In this document: piece by piece, positions 24,231 to 32,726 of the stretch
Numbering within the stretch: the stretch's first letter is position 1
How the letters are laid out: each line of letters opens with the position of its first letter
Assembly: GCA_965227035.1 (NCBI GenBank)
Contig: OZ245724.1
Span: forward strand, 1,860,001 to 1,924,000
Length of the DNA: 64,000 bases
Source of the DNA: CBDDFQ01 sp965227035
GTDB taxonomy: Bacteria > Pseudomonadota > Gammaproteobacteria > Burkholderiales > Burkholderiaceae_C
Reading direction: 5' to 3'
Made by a program: the position numbers and the translations under genes
The notes under the pieces: generated by a model
Database searches by the model: none
Seen by the model: the letters and a program-made list of their open reading frames with translations, nothing else
Told to the model about the DNA's origin: nothing

Positions 24231-25355
24231 ATGAGTTGCATCAACAAAGTTCTTGTCGTGGGCGGCGGCATCGGCGGCATGTCGGCTGCAATCAAATTGC
24301 AGGAACTAGGGGTTCAAGTCGATCTGATCGATATCGATCCGAATTGGCGCGTCTACGGCGCCGGCATCACCATTACCGGACCGACGCTTCGCACTTTCAG
24401 GGACATAGGAATACTCGACGAAGTACGGGAACTCGCTTACGCGGGCGACGAAATACAGGTGTGTACCGTGAAGGGAGAACGGCTGGCCCGCATTCCCACG
24501 CCCATGGCCTACGACAAAGACTTGCCCGGAAGCGGCGGCATCATGCGCCCGCTATTGCACAGCATCATGTCTGCGCGAACCAGGGCGTCTGGCGCCTCGG
24601 TTCGACTGGGCGTGTCGGTGCGTCGACTGAATTCGGATGCTGAGGGTGTCGATGTGGAACTGTCCGATGGCAGCATGGCGCGATACGACAAGGTCATAGG
24701 TGCAGACGGTGTGTTCTCCACCGTGCGCCAACTCCTGTTTCCCGAAGCGCCCAAGCCGCAATACACCGGCCAATGCGCATGGCGCCTGGTCATTCCGCGC
24801 CCTGCTGAACTCGATCGCAGACATTTTTTCCTGGGCGGCCCGGTCAAGCTCGGCATGAGTCCGGTCTCGCGCGACGAGGCCTACATGTTTCTGCTCGAGC
24901 GCTCGCCAGAGAAACGCAGGGTCGACGATGCCGACCTGTACGTCGAACTCGCCAAGTTGATGGAGCCCTACGGCGGCATGGTGGCCGATGTTCGCAAAAC
25001 CCTGAGTCCGGAATCGCGCATCGTCATGAGACCGCTCGAAGGTTTTCTGCTTCCAAAACCCTGGCACCTGGGACGCTGCATCCTGATTGGCGATGCGGCG
25101 CATCCCACCACCCCGCAACTCGCTTCGGGTGCGGGCATGGCAATCGAGGATGCGCTCGTGTTGGCCGAAGAATCGACACGAGCGGAATCGGTGGAAGAGC
25201 TCTTCGAAAGATTCATGGCGCGGCGCTACGAGCGATGCAGACTCGTGGTGGAAAACTCGCTGGAGATCGGACGACTCGAGCAGTCGGGCGGCGCTGTCGA
25301 GGCGCAGACGAAACTCGTCGAATCGTCTCTGAAAATTCTGGCTGAACCTTATTGA
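24231..25355 (+). CDS. FAD-dependent aromatic monooxygenase (group A)
   Basis: A 374-residue single-component flavoprotein hydroxylase: dinucleotide motif VVGGGIGGMSAA at residue 9, the DG motif IGADGVFSTVRQ near 158 and the GD motif LIGDAAHPTTPQLASGAGMAIEDA near 283. Such enzymes use NAD(P)H and O2 to hydroxylate a phenol or hydroxypyridine. It is divergent from the LigAB/hydrolase operon and probably supplies the dihydroxylated ring that the dioxygenase opens. It overlaps the convergent FAD monooxygenase gene by seven bases at its 3' end. Sequence alone does not distinguish salicylate, hydroxybenzoate or hydroxypyridine substrates. Confidence 0.92.
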   Translation: MSCINKVLVVGGGIGGMSAAIKLQELGVQVDLIDIDPNWRVYGAGITITGPTLRTFRDIGILDEVRELAYAGDEIQVCTVKGERLARIPTPMAYDKDLPGSGGIMRPLLHSIMSARTRASGASVRLGVSVRRLNSDAEGVDVELSDGSMARYDKVIGADGVFSTVRQLLFPEAPKPQYTGQCAWRLVIPRPAELDRRHFFLGGPVKLGMSPVSRDEAYMFLLERSPEKRRVDDADLYVELAKLMEPYGGMVADVRKTLSPESRIVMRPLEGFLLPKPWHLGRCILIGDAAHPTTPQLASGAGMAIEDALVLAEESTRAESVEELFERFMARRYERCRLVVENSLEIGRLEQSGGAVEAQTKLVESSLKILAEPY

Positions 25356-27067
25356 GCCGGAAGCGACATCACCCGCGAAAGCACAGCTCTGCATTCGCCT
25401 GCTGGTTCGCAGCTATCACCGCGCCAAGCCACTATCTGATCCGGTCGAATCAGCGCCATATCGGCCGCATAAAGCGCGCGCAACTCGCCAAGCGGCAGGC
25501 TCACCACGCGAAGGTCGATACCAAGATTTTTTGCTTCTTCCTCGATCCTGGATGCCTGGGCTTCCGCATCGGAAATTTCGGACATCAGCAGCAAGGTCCA
25601 TTCGGAATGGAAGGTGTCGTAGAGCGATCGACCATCCGGAAGCCACATGTGCGGCGGCCTGCCACCGGGCGTGGCCGACTGCTCGTAGCTGTTAGGCGTA
25701 TCTGCTGGCGGCGAAGTGCCATCGGCCACGATGATCGGCGATGCGTCGTATCTGCCGCCGAAGGTCACGCCTGGAATATTGAATTCGAGTCGTACATGGG
25801 CATCGAAATAGGCCGCGGCTTTCTCTCGCTCACGGGCACCGTCCGGCGAGTCTACGTCGAGCACAGGCAAAGCCTCGAACAGGCCGACCGAATCGGCAAA
25901 TTGTCGTGCGTAGGCGGTATTGCGTTGGGCCAATGGCTTGCGCTCGGCTTCGTAGCTTTCGAGCAGTGACAGCGGCGCGACGCCCTTGATCACGCTCGCG
26001 AGTTTCCATCCCAGATTGACCGCATCCTCGACCGCCGTGTTGTATCCGAGACCACCGGTCGGCGTGAACAGATGCGCCGCATCGCCCGCGATGAAAACAC
26101 GCTTCGACTGAAATTTTTCTGCCACCAGCGCGTGACCTGCCAGCCAGGTTCCCATCGACAGGATCTCGATCGGAATATCGATTCCCATGTTCTCCCTGAA
26201 GATGCGACGCGCGTCGTCCTCGGTCCATTCGTCGGCGTTCTCGCCGGGATGCAGCGCCGAGTGAATCGCATATTCCGAAACACCATCGACCGATGCCATA
26301 AAGGCACGCCGCTCCGCATTCACGCTCACGTACATCCATGCTTTCGGATGCGGCAAATTCTGTAGAAATGCAGGCGATCGAAGATAAAGCGAGAACATCT
26401 TGCCGCCCATGAACTGCCGCTGCATTCCGGTAACGCCGCCCCATTTAATTCCGAGCTCGTTGCGAACCAGGCTACGGGCACCGTCGGCTCCCACCAGAAA
26501 CAGGGCGCGAACTTTTTTGCGCGAGCCGTCGGCTGCCTGCACTGTCGCATTGATACCCTGCTCGTCTTCCGAGAAATCGTTCAACGCGCAGTTGTAGCGA
26601 AGATCGTTGCAGTCAAATTTCTCGGCGTGTTTTCGAAGCGTCGACTCCACGAATTTCTGCGAGACGCGATGCGGAAGTTCTGCCGCGCTCCAGGAGCCCG
26701 ACATGGTGCGAATCTTGGTGGCTGCTTCTTTCGCGGTGGGAAGCTTCAGCCGAGCCAGCTCATACCCCGCGAATCGGGTGAAGTACGCAATATCGGTGGG
26801 ATGGTCGGCCGGCATTCCGAGTGCACGAATCTCCTCGGCAATTCCGATTCGACGAAAGTGCTCCATGGTGCGCGCCTGCGTCGCGTTGGCCTGCGGATTG
26901 AATGCAGTGCTTGGCTTGGGATCGACCAGCAGGCACTTCACGCCGCGTCTTCCCAACTCGATCGCGAGCATCAGGCCGCAGGGTCCACCGCCTGCGATCA
27001 GTACATCGGTGACGATTGAATCCGTTGCATCGTCATGGCTGGCATTCTTTTGAGTTGTCTCATTCAT
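25349..27067 (-). CDS. FAD-dependent phenol-hydroxylase-type monooxygenase with C-terminal thioredoxin-like domain
   Basis: A 572-residue hydroxylase larger than the group A core: GGGPCGLMLAIELGRRG (about 27-43), DG motif VGADGARSLVRNELG, GD motif IAGDAAHLFTPTGGLGYNTAVEDA (about 322), and a C-terminal extension (about 440-572) containing GRRPPHMWLPDGRSLYD, like the thioredoxin-fold tail of MhpA/PheA-type enzymes. The ATG at 27067 overlaps the small unknown gene by eight bases. It is the last gene of the HyuA-HyuB-small protein-monooxygenase operon. It likely hydroxylates an aromatic or bicyclic substrate. Confidence 0.9.
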   Translation of the reverse strand: MNETTQKNASHDDATDSIVTDVLIAGGGPCGLMLAIELGRRGVKCLLVDPKPSTAFNPQANATQARTMEHFRRIGIAEEIRALGMPADHPTDIAYFTRFAGYELARLKLPTAKEAATKIRTMSGSWSAAELPHRVSQKFVESTLRKHAEKFDCNDLRYNCALNDFSEDEQGINATVQAADGSRKKVRALFLVGADGARSLVRNELGIKWGGVTGMQRQFMGGKMFSLYLRSPAFLQNLPHPKAWMYVSVNAERRAFMASVDGVSEYAIHSALHPGENADEWTEDDARRIFRENMGIDIPIEILSMGTWLAGHALVAEKFQSKRVFIAGDAAHLFTPTGGLGYNTAVEDAVNLGWKLASVIKGVAPLSLLESYEAERKPLAQRNTAYARQFADSVGLFEALPVLDVDSPDGAREREKAAAYFDAHVRLEFNIPGVTFGGRYDASPIIVADGTSPPADTPNSYEQSATPGGRPPHMWLPDGRSLYDTFHSEWTLLLMSEISDAEAQASRIEEEAKNLGIDLRVVSLPLGELRALYAADMALIRPDQIVAWRGDSCEPAGECRAVLSRVMSLPAQ

Positions 27068-27494
27068 CGTCGGTTCGCATCCCGCCGCCCAGCCAGCCGC
27101 TTTGCAGGTTCGCCGCAGGCGTCAGGCGTCCTGCCGAATGCGCTGCGATGCTGTCCAGACTCGCCCGGATATCTCCTATCACTACTTCGTACATCGAGTC
27201 GTCCAATATGCCGGCATCGATCGCGCTCAGCCATTCGGCAAAACCCCCGACACGCGCCGCTTCACGATCTGCGCGGGCCTGGACCCACGCGGCGTTGGAC
27301 TGCAGACCATGCTTGTCTTCTACATAGTCGAGCAGATCGAGCTCGAGATTTTCTGCGTTGAGAAATCCCGCGCTTGGCACCGAGCAACCGCAATTCGCGC
27401 TGTGAATCGGACGCGCAAGCGCGCTCTGCCAGACCGAGCGAAACTGGTTGAGTGCGGCCTTGTCGAGTCGGTTTTCGCTCACGATGGATGTCAT
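27060..27494 (-). CDS. Uncharacterised 144-residue protein between HyuB and an FAD monooxygenase
   Basis: I do not recognise this protein. It is mainly helical by composition, with no signal peptide or membrane segment. A compact motif HSANCGCSVPSAGFLNAENLE (about residues 31-51) includes its only two cysteines as CGC, followed by an acidic LDLLDYVEDKHG. The ATG lies five bases after the HyuB stop and its stop overlaps the next start by eight bases, so expression is coupled on both sides. Acetone and acetophenone carboxylases also pair HyuA/HyuB-like subunits with a small third subunit of about 15-20 kDa; this protein could play that part, but the CGC motif is not a known match. Confidence 0.8.
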   Translation of the reverse strand: MTSIVSENRLDKAALNQFRSVWQSALARPIHSANCGCSVPSAGFLNAENLELDLLDYVEDKHGLQSNAAWVQARADREAARVGGFAEWLSAIDAGILDDSMYEVVIGDIRASLDSIAAHSAGRLTPAANLQSGWLGGGMRTDDE

Positions 27495-27499
27495 TCAGG

Positions 27500-29254
27500 T
27501 TATTTTTTTCTGAGCTTCGCTGTTGCGGCCACATCGACCGCGCCCTTTGCATCGACGGCGACGCCGTAGTCGCGAATCGCAGCCTCGGCGCTCACGTATC
27601 CCTCAGCCACGTCGAATGCCACATCGTCCGCGTTGCGATCGCGCGGATCGCCGAAGCCACCGCCACCGCCAGAGCGCATGCGGAATGCATCGCCCTTTCG
27701 CAGTCGATGTCCGTGAAGTTTCGCGTTTGGATAATCCTCTTTCCAGGTTTGCTGTGAGCGGGTCGCCACCGAGTTGCCGTCGGCGTCGAGGCCGCCGTCC
27801 AGACCCCAAGGTTTGCAGATCGATCGCTCGGTGGTGGTGCTGACGTTCATGGGCGCAAGCGCAGTGACGACGATATCGGCACCGAGGCCGCCGCGGTATC
27901 GACCGGCACCACCGCTGTCCTGCCGCATGACGTATTGCTCGACCAGGATCGGATACTTGCTCTCGATCTGCTCGGTCGGGCTGTTGTGAGTGTCGCCATC
28001 GTTGATGCACACGGTCACCGACACGCCATCTTCTTTCGATTTCGCACCCCAGCCGCCGCCCAGAGGGCCGATGCCGCCAATGTAGAAACGCCCTTCTTTC
28101 GGATCGATCCCGTGAATGATCGCGGTCACCAGATCGGCGTGATGGCCTGCAATAACCTGATCGGGAATCGCGGGGCTGAGCGCCTTGAAGATCGTGTCGA
28201 TCACTGTCATCGGAAAAGTCATCCACCAGCGCATAGGTGCCGGGCGTACTGCGCTGATCACCTTGCCTGCCGGCATGATCACATCGAGCGATCTGAAGCT
28301 TCCGTCGTTGACCGGATATTCGGTGGGACTCGTGAGGCACTTGTACGCAACCTGTGCGCAGGCAATGCCGGTGGTGATGCCCGAGTTGTAGAAGCCGGTC
28401 ACCTGATCGCTCACATCGGACAAATCGATGGTCATGCGACCGTTGGCCACGACTACGCGAACCTTGATCGGCACGGGCGTGCCGATGTTCAATCCGTCGT
28501 CGTCCATGAACGATTCCGCCTCGTAGGTGCCGTCCGGAATCTTCGCCACGGCCTGACGTGCGGTGACATCGGTCTGATCCATGATGACCGCGATGGATGC
28601 CATCACAGAATCCTTGCCGTATCGTTTCACCAGCTCGAGGAACCGACGCTCGCCGGTCGTTACTGCAGTGTCCTGTGCGCGAAGGTCGCCCATGGCTAGC
28701 TTGGGCAATCGCACGTTCATGGCGATCAGCTCGACCAGGCCCTGATTGACCACGCCTGCGGTTTTGTAATGCAGGATCGGGATCTGAAGTCCCTCGGAAT
28801 AGATGTCTGTCGTGACATGGCCCATCGATCCGCCGATATCGATCCAGTGCGCCATGCAGCAGGTGAACGCAATGACTTCACCTTCATGAAAAATCGGTTG
28901 CGTCAGCGTGATGTGGTTCAGATGGCTGCCGGTGAGGTACGCATCGTTGGTGATGTAGATGTCGCCTTCCTTCATGCCGTCGTAGCCGAAGCGCTTGATC
29001 TTGGCTTTCACGGTTTCCGACATGCCGCGAATGAACATGGGCAAACCCAAGCCAATCGACACGGTCTCCCCGCTCTTCGTGAACAGGCCCACCGTGAAGT
29101 CGAGCGCTTCGTAAATGATCATGTTGTAGGCGGTGCGCATGAGATTGGTCTTCATCTCTTCGGTCACCGCGAGCACGCCGTTGCGAATGATCTCGACCGT
29201 CACCGCATCGACCGATCCGGCCTTCTTGCTGCCCGCTTGTTTCTGCACTGTCAT
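27500..29254 (-). CDS. Hydantoinase B / oxoprolinase-family subunit (HyuB-like)
   Basis: A 584-residue HyuB subunit: VTVEIIRNGVLAVTEEMKTNLMRTAYN at the N-terminus, GDIYITNDAYLTGSHLNHIT (metal and substrate loop), CCMAHWIDIGG, and the C-terminal glycine-rich FRMRSGGGGGFGDPRDR. With HyuA it forms an ATP-dependent cyclic-amide hydrolase (N-methylhydantoinase, 5-oxoprolinase) or a carboxylase of the acetone carboxylase type. The ATG overlaps the HyuA stop by four bases. A ring-opening or carboxylation role in the island is plausible. Confidence 0.93.
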   Translation of the reverse strand: MTVQKQAGSKKAGSVDAVTVEIIRNGVLAVTEEMKTNLMRTAYNMIIYEALDFTVGLFTKSGETVSIGLGLPMFIRGMSETVKAKIKRFGYDGMKEGDIYITNDAYLTGSHLNHITLTQPIFHEGEVIAFTCCMAHWIDIGGSMGHVTTDIYSEGLQIPILHYKTAGVVNQGLVELIAMNVRLPKLAMGDLRAQDTAVTTGERRFLELVKRYGKDSVMASIAVIMDQTDVTARQAVAKIPDGTYEAESFMDDDGLNIGTPVPIKVRVVVANGRMTIDLSDVSDQVTGFYNSGITTGIACAQVAYKCLTSPTEYPVNDGSFRSLDVIMPAGKVISAVRPAPMRWWMTFPMTVIDTIFKALSPAIPDQVIAGHHADLVTAIIHGIDPKEGRFYIGGIGPLGGGWGAKSKEDGVSVTVCINDGDTHNSPTEQIESKYPILVEQYVMRQDSGGAGRYRGGLGADIVVTALAPMNVSTTTERSICKPWGLDGGLDADGNSVATRSQQTWKEDYPNAKLHGHRLRKGDAFRMRSGGGGGFGDPRDRNADDVAFDVAEGYVSAEAAIRDYGVAVDAKGAVDVAATAKLRKK

Positions 29255-31395
29255 TCTTGTTCTCCAATCGTGATGTCGAGGTTGCCGAATTGATCCACGA
29301 CCAGTGAATCGGCGGGCCATAGCACCGTGGTCGATGCGTGTTCCTCGATCAATGCGGGACCCGATATTCGATTTCCTGCGAGTAGTTTTTCGCGGTCGAA
29401 CACAGGTGTGGGAACGAATCCGGATCCTCGGAAGTAAACATCCTTGGTTCGCTTCAATGCCGCGCCTGCAGGCGTCGCGTCTCCAGCCTGCAGCGCCTGT
29501 CTAGGCGGCTTTCGCATGACGCCTACTGCAGTAGCGCGCACGCTCACAATTTCGGCCGGTTCGGCGGGCGCGTGAGTGCCGTAGCGCTGCAAATGAATCT
29601 CGTCGAACTGATGCTTGATAGCCGCACGGTCACGCTTTTCGAAAATCGCTTCCGGCAACTCAACCGTGACCGCGTGTTCCTGACCCACGTATCGCATGTC
29701 TGCGAAACGGTTGATCGCAATCTTCTCGGGTCTGACTGCCGACGATGCGATGGCTTCGCGCCCGGTTGTCTCCAGCTCGGCGTAAAGGGCTTCGAGTGTT
29801 TCGAACGGCATTTTTTCGAGTGCGCTGAAGCAGGACCGAACGTAGTCGTATCGCAGATCGCCGAAGAGCATGCCGTAGGCGGAGAAGTGCCCCGGCGAGA
29901 ACGGAATCAGCACACGACGAATGCCAATCTCGCGCGCGATGGCAGATGCGTGAAGCGGACCTGCGCCGCCGTACACCACCATGGTGAAAGCGCCTGCATC
30001 GAGTCCGCGCTCGGTGGTCACGCCTTTGACGGCATACGACATGGCGGTCGCTGCAATCCGCAAGATTCCATCGGCTGCTTCCACCACGTCGAGGTCGAGC
30101 GGAATCGCCAGCTTGGTTTCGATCGCGTGCTTGACGGCTTCCAGATCGAGCTTCATTTCACCACCGAGGAAGTTGTCCGGATCGAGTCGTCCGAGCAACA
30201 AATTCGCATCGGTCACGGTCGGATCTTCACCGCCACGGCCGTAAGCGACCGGCCCGGGAAACGATCCTGCGCTGCGAGGTCCGACGCGCAATCCTGTGCC
30301 CTCTGCCACCTGCGCGATGCTGCCGCCACCGGTGCCCACTTCGAAAATGTCGATCATCGGAATCTGAATGGGAAGCGCGCGTTCGTAGCTGCCGATGAGT
30401 GCGCTGCCAGTGGTGAGCGGCTGTCCGTCGAGGATCACGCCCGCCTTTGCAGTCGTGCCGCCCATGTCGAATGCGATCGCGTTCGAGAGTCCGATCTGCG
30501 CGCAAATCGCTTGCGTGCCGACCACTCCCGCAGCAGGGCCCGATTCCAGCATCCGCACGCAATCGCGTCGGGCATCGCGCAGCGGAAACAAGCCGCCTGT
30601 CGATTGCACTGCGTAGAAATCACCGGGGAATTCTTTTTCGAGAATGTGCTTCTCGAGTTTGTCGAGATAGGTCTGCACTCGCGGGCCGACATACGCGTTG
30701 GCCGCCACGGTAGAAGCCCGTTCGAACTCGCGGTATTCCTGAGTCAGTTCGTGCGACGCACTCACGAATGCGTTCGGCAGGTACTCCTGAATGATCTCCT
30801 TCACACGCTTTTCGTGAGCCGGATTTCTGTAGGAGTGCAAAAGCAGAATCGCCACTGCGGCAATGCCGCGCTCCTTGAGTTGCTCACCCAATGCGCGAAC
30901 TGCATCTTCATCGAGCGGACGATGCGTCTCGCCGCTCACCATCAATCGCTCAGGCACCTCGAAGCGAAGCGAACGTGGCACCAGCGGTTTGTGTTTGTCG
31001 AAGAACAGGTTGTATGCATCTGGACGATTGATGCGGCCGATCTCGTAAATATCTTTGAAACCCTGTGTGATGAGCAACGCGGTTTCGGCGCCGGTGCGCT
31101 CCAGCAGCGTGTTGATCACGATGGTCGAGCCGTGCAGGAACAGAAACGCATCCTTGAACGAGACTTTCGCGCCATCGACCGTGTCCTGGATTCCGCGCAC
31201 CAGATCGTCATGCGTAGACAGCGCCTTGCCGAACGACAGCAGATCGCCGTTTTCGTTGAACGCGGCCAGATCGGTAAAGGTGCCGCCGATATCGACTGCA
31301 ATTCGAAGGGTGGCGTTGGAAGCAGAACCGGAAGCGGAACCGGGCGCCGAACCAGAAACAGAAATGGGCGCGGTTGGAGATGTTTTTGAACTCAT
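29251..31395 (-). CDS. Hydantoinase A / oxoprolinase-family ATPase subunit (HyuA-like)
   Basis: A 714-residue HyuA subunit. After a Ser/Gly/Ala-rich leader (about 1-28) comes the ASKHA phosphate-binding motif AVDIGGTFTDLAAF, then HGSTIVINTLLERTGAETALL, AFDMGGTTAKAGVI (second phosphate motif) and GGAGPLHASAIAREIG near the C-terminus. It activates the substrate with ATP for the HyuB active site. First gene of the operon running to 25349. The upstream 245-base gap holds a strong palindrome and the divergent promoter of a Bug gene. Confidence 0.93.
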   Translation of the reverse strand: MSSKTSPTAPISVSGSAPGSASGSASNATLRIAVDIGGTFTDLAAFNENGDLLSFGKALSTHDDLVRGIQDTVDGAKVSFKDAFLFLHGSTIVINTLLERTGAETALLITQGFKDIYEIGRINRPDAYNLFFDKHKPLVPRSLRFEVPERLMVSGETHRPLDEDAVRALGEQLKERGIAAVAILLLHSYRNPAHEKRVKEIIQEYLPNAFVSASHELTQEYREFERASTVAANAYVGPRVQTYLDKLEKHILEKEFPGDFYAVQSTGGLFPLRDARRDCVRMLESGPAAGVVGTQAICAQIGLSNAIAFDMGGTTAKAGVILDGQPLTTGSALIGSYERALPIQIPMIDIFEVGTGGGSIAQVAEGTGLRVGPRSAGSFPGPVAYGRGGEDPTVTDANLLLGRLDPDNFLGGEMKLDLEAVKHAIETKLAIPLDLDVVEAADGILRIAATAMSYAVKGVTTERGLDAGAFTMVVYGGAGPLHASAIAREIGIRRVLIPFSPGHFSAYGMLFGDLRYDYVRSCFSALEKMPFETLEALYAELETTGREAIASSAVRPEKIAINRFADMRYVGQEHAVTVELPEAIFEKRDRAAIKHQFDEIHLQRYGTHAPAEPAEIVSVRATAVGVMRKPPRQALQAGDATPAGAALKRTKDVYFRGSGFVPTPVFDREKLLAGNRISGPALIEEHASTTVLWPADSLVVDQFGNLDITIGEQE

Positions 31396-31418
31396 GAGCA
31401 GTCTCGAAATTTGTATTT

Positions 31419-31446
31419 TTCACGAATGGTGAATGTTTTCACCATT
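31419..31446. promoter_or_regulatory. Palindromic operator candidate in the hyuA/Bug divergent region
   Basis: AATGGTGAA and TTCACCATT form a perfect nine-base inverted repeat (31425-31446) around TGTT. It overlaps a second copy of the half-site, TTCACGAATGG (31419-31429). The element lies about 24 bases upstream of the HyuA start codon and about 195 bases before the Bug gene. A near-identical half-site occurs twice in front of the IclR gene at 32727, pointing to that regulator as the binder. Confidence 0.5.
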
Positions 31447-31640
31447 TATTCATGTCGAGTCTGCCATCGATTCCACGACTGGGTATCAGGGAAAACACCC
31501 CGGCGAAGGCTCCAAAGCGATGCGCCTATGAAAGCGCACAGCACGGCCCATTGCGATATGGCTTTCCCTATTGACACCGCAAGTCCAGCAAACCACATTT
31601 GTGAAAATATTCATCAATAGTGAAAACCGGAGACAAAAAA

Positions 31641-32633
31641 ATGAACACCATCAATCGACGTCGCGCCATCGCGACCACACTCGCTGCAGTCAGCGCACCG
31701 CAGCTGCTCCTCAATTCCGCCTTCGCACAGGTGGGCAAAGTGACCCGGATCATTACCGGCTTCCCGCCTGGCGGTGGGGTCGACGTGGCGCTTCGCCCGG
31801 TCGTTCAAGGCATGACCGACGCTTACCCTGCCGGCCTGATCATCGATGCGAAACCTGGCGCATCGACCCGCGTGGCAGCGGAGTTCGTCAAGGCGAGTCC
31901 GCCCGACGGCACAACCATGTTCGTCTCCCCCGACTTCTCGTTCACGCTGGTTCCATTCACGTTCAAGAAGGTGAACTTCGATCCGCTGAAAGATTTCATT
32001 GCAGTGGCCACGATCCTCAAGAGTCCGCTGGTGCTGTGCGTCGGGCCTAGCGTTCCGGAGTCGGTGAAGACCGTTTCCGACTTCGTCGCCTGGTGCAAGG
32101 CGAATCCGGACAAGGCAGCGTATGCATCGAGCGGCCCCGGCGCTGCACCCCACTTCACCGGCGTGATGTTCTCCCGTGCGAGCGGCGTGCCCATGCTTCA
32201 TGTTCCGTACAAAGGCGGCTTGCCGGCGTTGACCGACGTCATGGGCGGACAGATCGCCTGCGTGTTCAGCACGACCGGCGAATGCTTGCCGCGAATCGGC
32301 GCAGGACGTCTTCGTGCACTCGCGACCGCAGGATCGAAGCGCAGCAAATTTTTGCCGGACGTTCCGACGATGATCGAGCTGGGCTATCCCGACGTGGTGT
32401 CGGAACCGTGGATCGGTTTCTTCGTGCCCGCCAACACGCCCGCAGCCATCGTCAACAAGATCAATGCGCAGGTGAACGAAGCGCTGAAGTCGCCCGCACT
32501 CATAGATGCCTACGCCAAGCAGGGTGCAGAGCCGCTTGCGAGCACACCGGAAGCCACGGCCGCGATGCTCAGGGCAGATTACGCGCGCTGGGGCGAGATC
32601 GTGAAAGTCTCCGGCTTCACTGCCGAAGAGTGA
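31641..32633 (+). CDS. Bug/TctC-family periplasmic solute-binding protein
   Basis: A 330-residue Bug protein with an N-terminal NRRRAIATTLAAVSAP leader (arginine-rich, Tat-like) ending near AFAQ, then VTRIITGFPPGGGVDVALRPVVQGM, the family signature with GGGVD. The ATG at 31641 is chosen because GGAG lies eight bases upstream; a GTG at 31620 is the other option. Divergent from the HyuA operon and followed by an IclR regulator. About 330 residues is the usual Bug length. The ligand is likely the compound handled by the HyuAB operon. Confidence 0.92.
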   Translation: MNTINRRRAIATTLAAVSAPQLLLNSAFAQVGKVTRIITGFPPGGGVDVALRPVVQGMTDAYPAGLIIDAKPGASTRVAAEFVKASPPDGTTMFVSPDFSFTLVPFTFKKVNFDPLKDFIAVATILKSPLVLCVGPSVPESVKTVSDFVAWCKANPDKAAYASSGPGAAPHFTGVMFSRASGVPMLHVPYKGGLPALTDVMGGQIACVFSTTGECLPRIGAGRLRALATAGSKRSKFLPDVPTMIELGYPDVVSEPWIGFFVPANTPAAIVNKINAQVNEALKSPALIDAYAKQGAEPLASTPEATAAMLRADYARWGEIVKVSGFTAEE

Positions 32634-32635
32634 TC

Positions 32636-32682
32636 TTCACGAACGGTCAGCGCTCAGATCCGCACGAGTGGAGGTTCACGAA
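32636..32682. promoter_or_regulatory. Two half-site copies (TTCACGAA) in front of the IclR gene
   Basis: TTCACGAACGG at 32636-32646 and TTCACGAA at 32675-32682 repeat the half-site found at 31419 in the divergent hyuA/Bug region. The first begins two bases after the Bug stop codon. The spacing between the copies (39 bases, close to four helical turns) puts them on the same face of DNA. The simplest reading is autoregulation by the IclR protein encoded at 32727. Confidence 0.4.
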
Positions 32683-32726
32683 ATCGCTTTAGCATCTAGA
32701 TCTGCTCAATCATTTCGCGAATCAAG

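Noticed and set aside
29572..31389. Plus-strand frame of 605 residues antisense to hyuA
   Set aside because: It has no recognisable motif, a skewed Arg/His/Cys-rich composition, and lies fully opposite a gene with clear family motifs. Long shadow frames are common in high-GC DNA.
9167..32633. Classical nicotinate (nic) or protocatechuate 4,5-cleavage cluster
   Set aside because: No NicX-type dioxygenase, maleamate amidase or maleate isomerase is present, and no semialdehyde dehydrogenase or LigI/LigJ/LigK set is seen.
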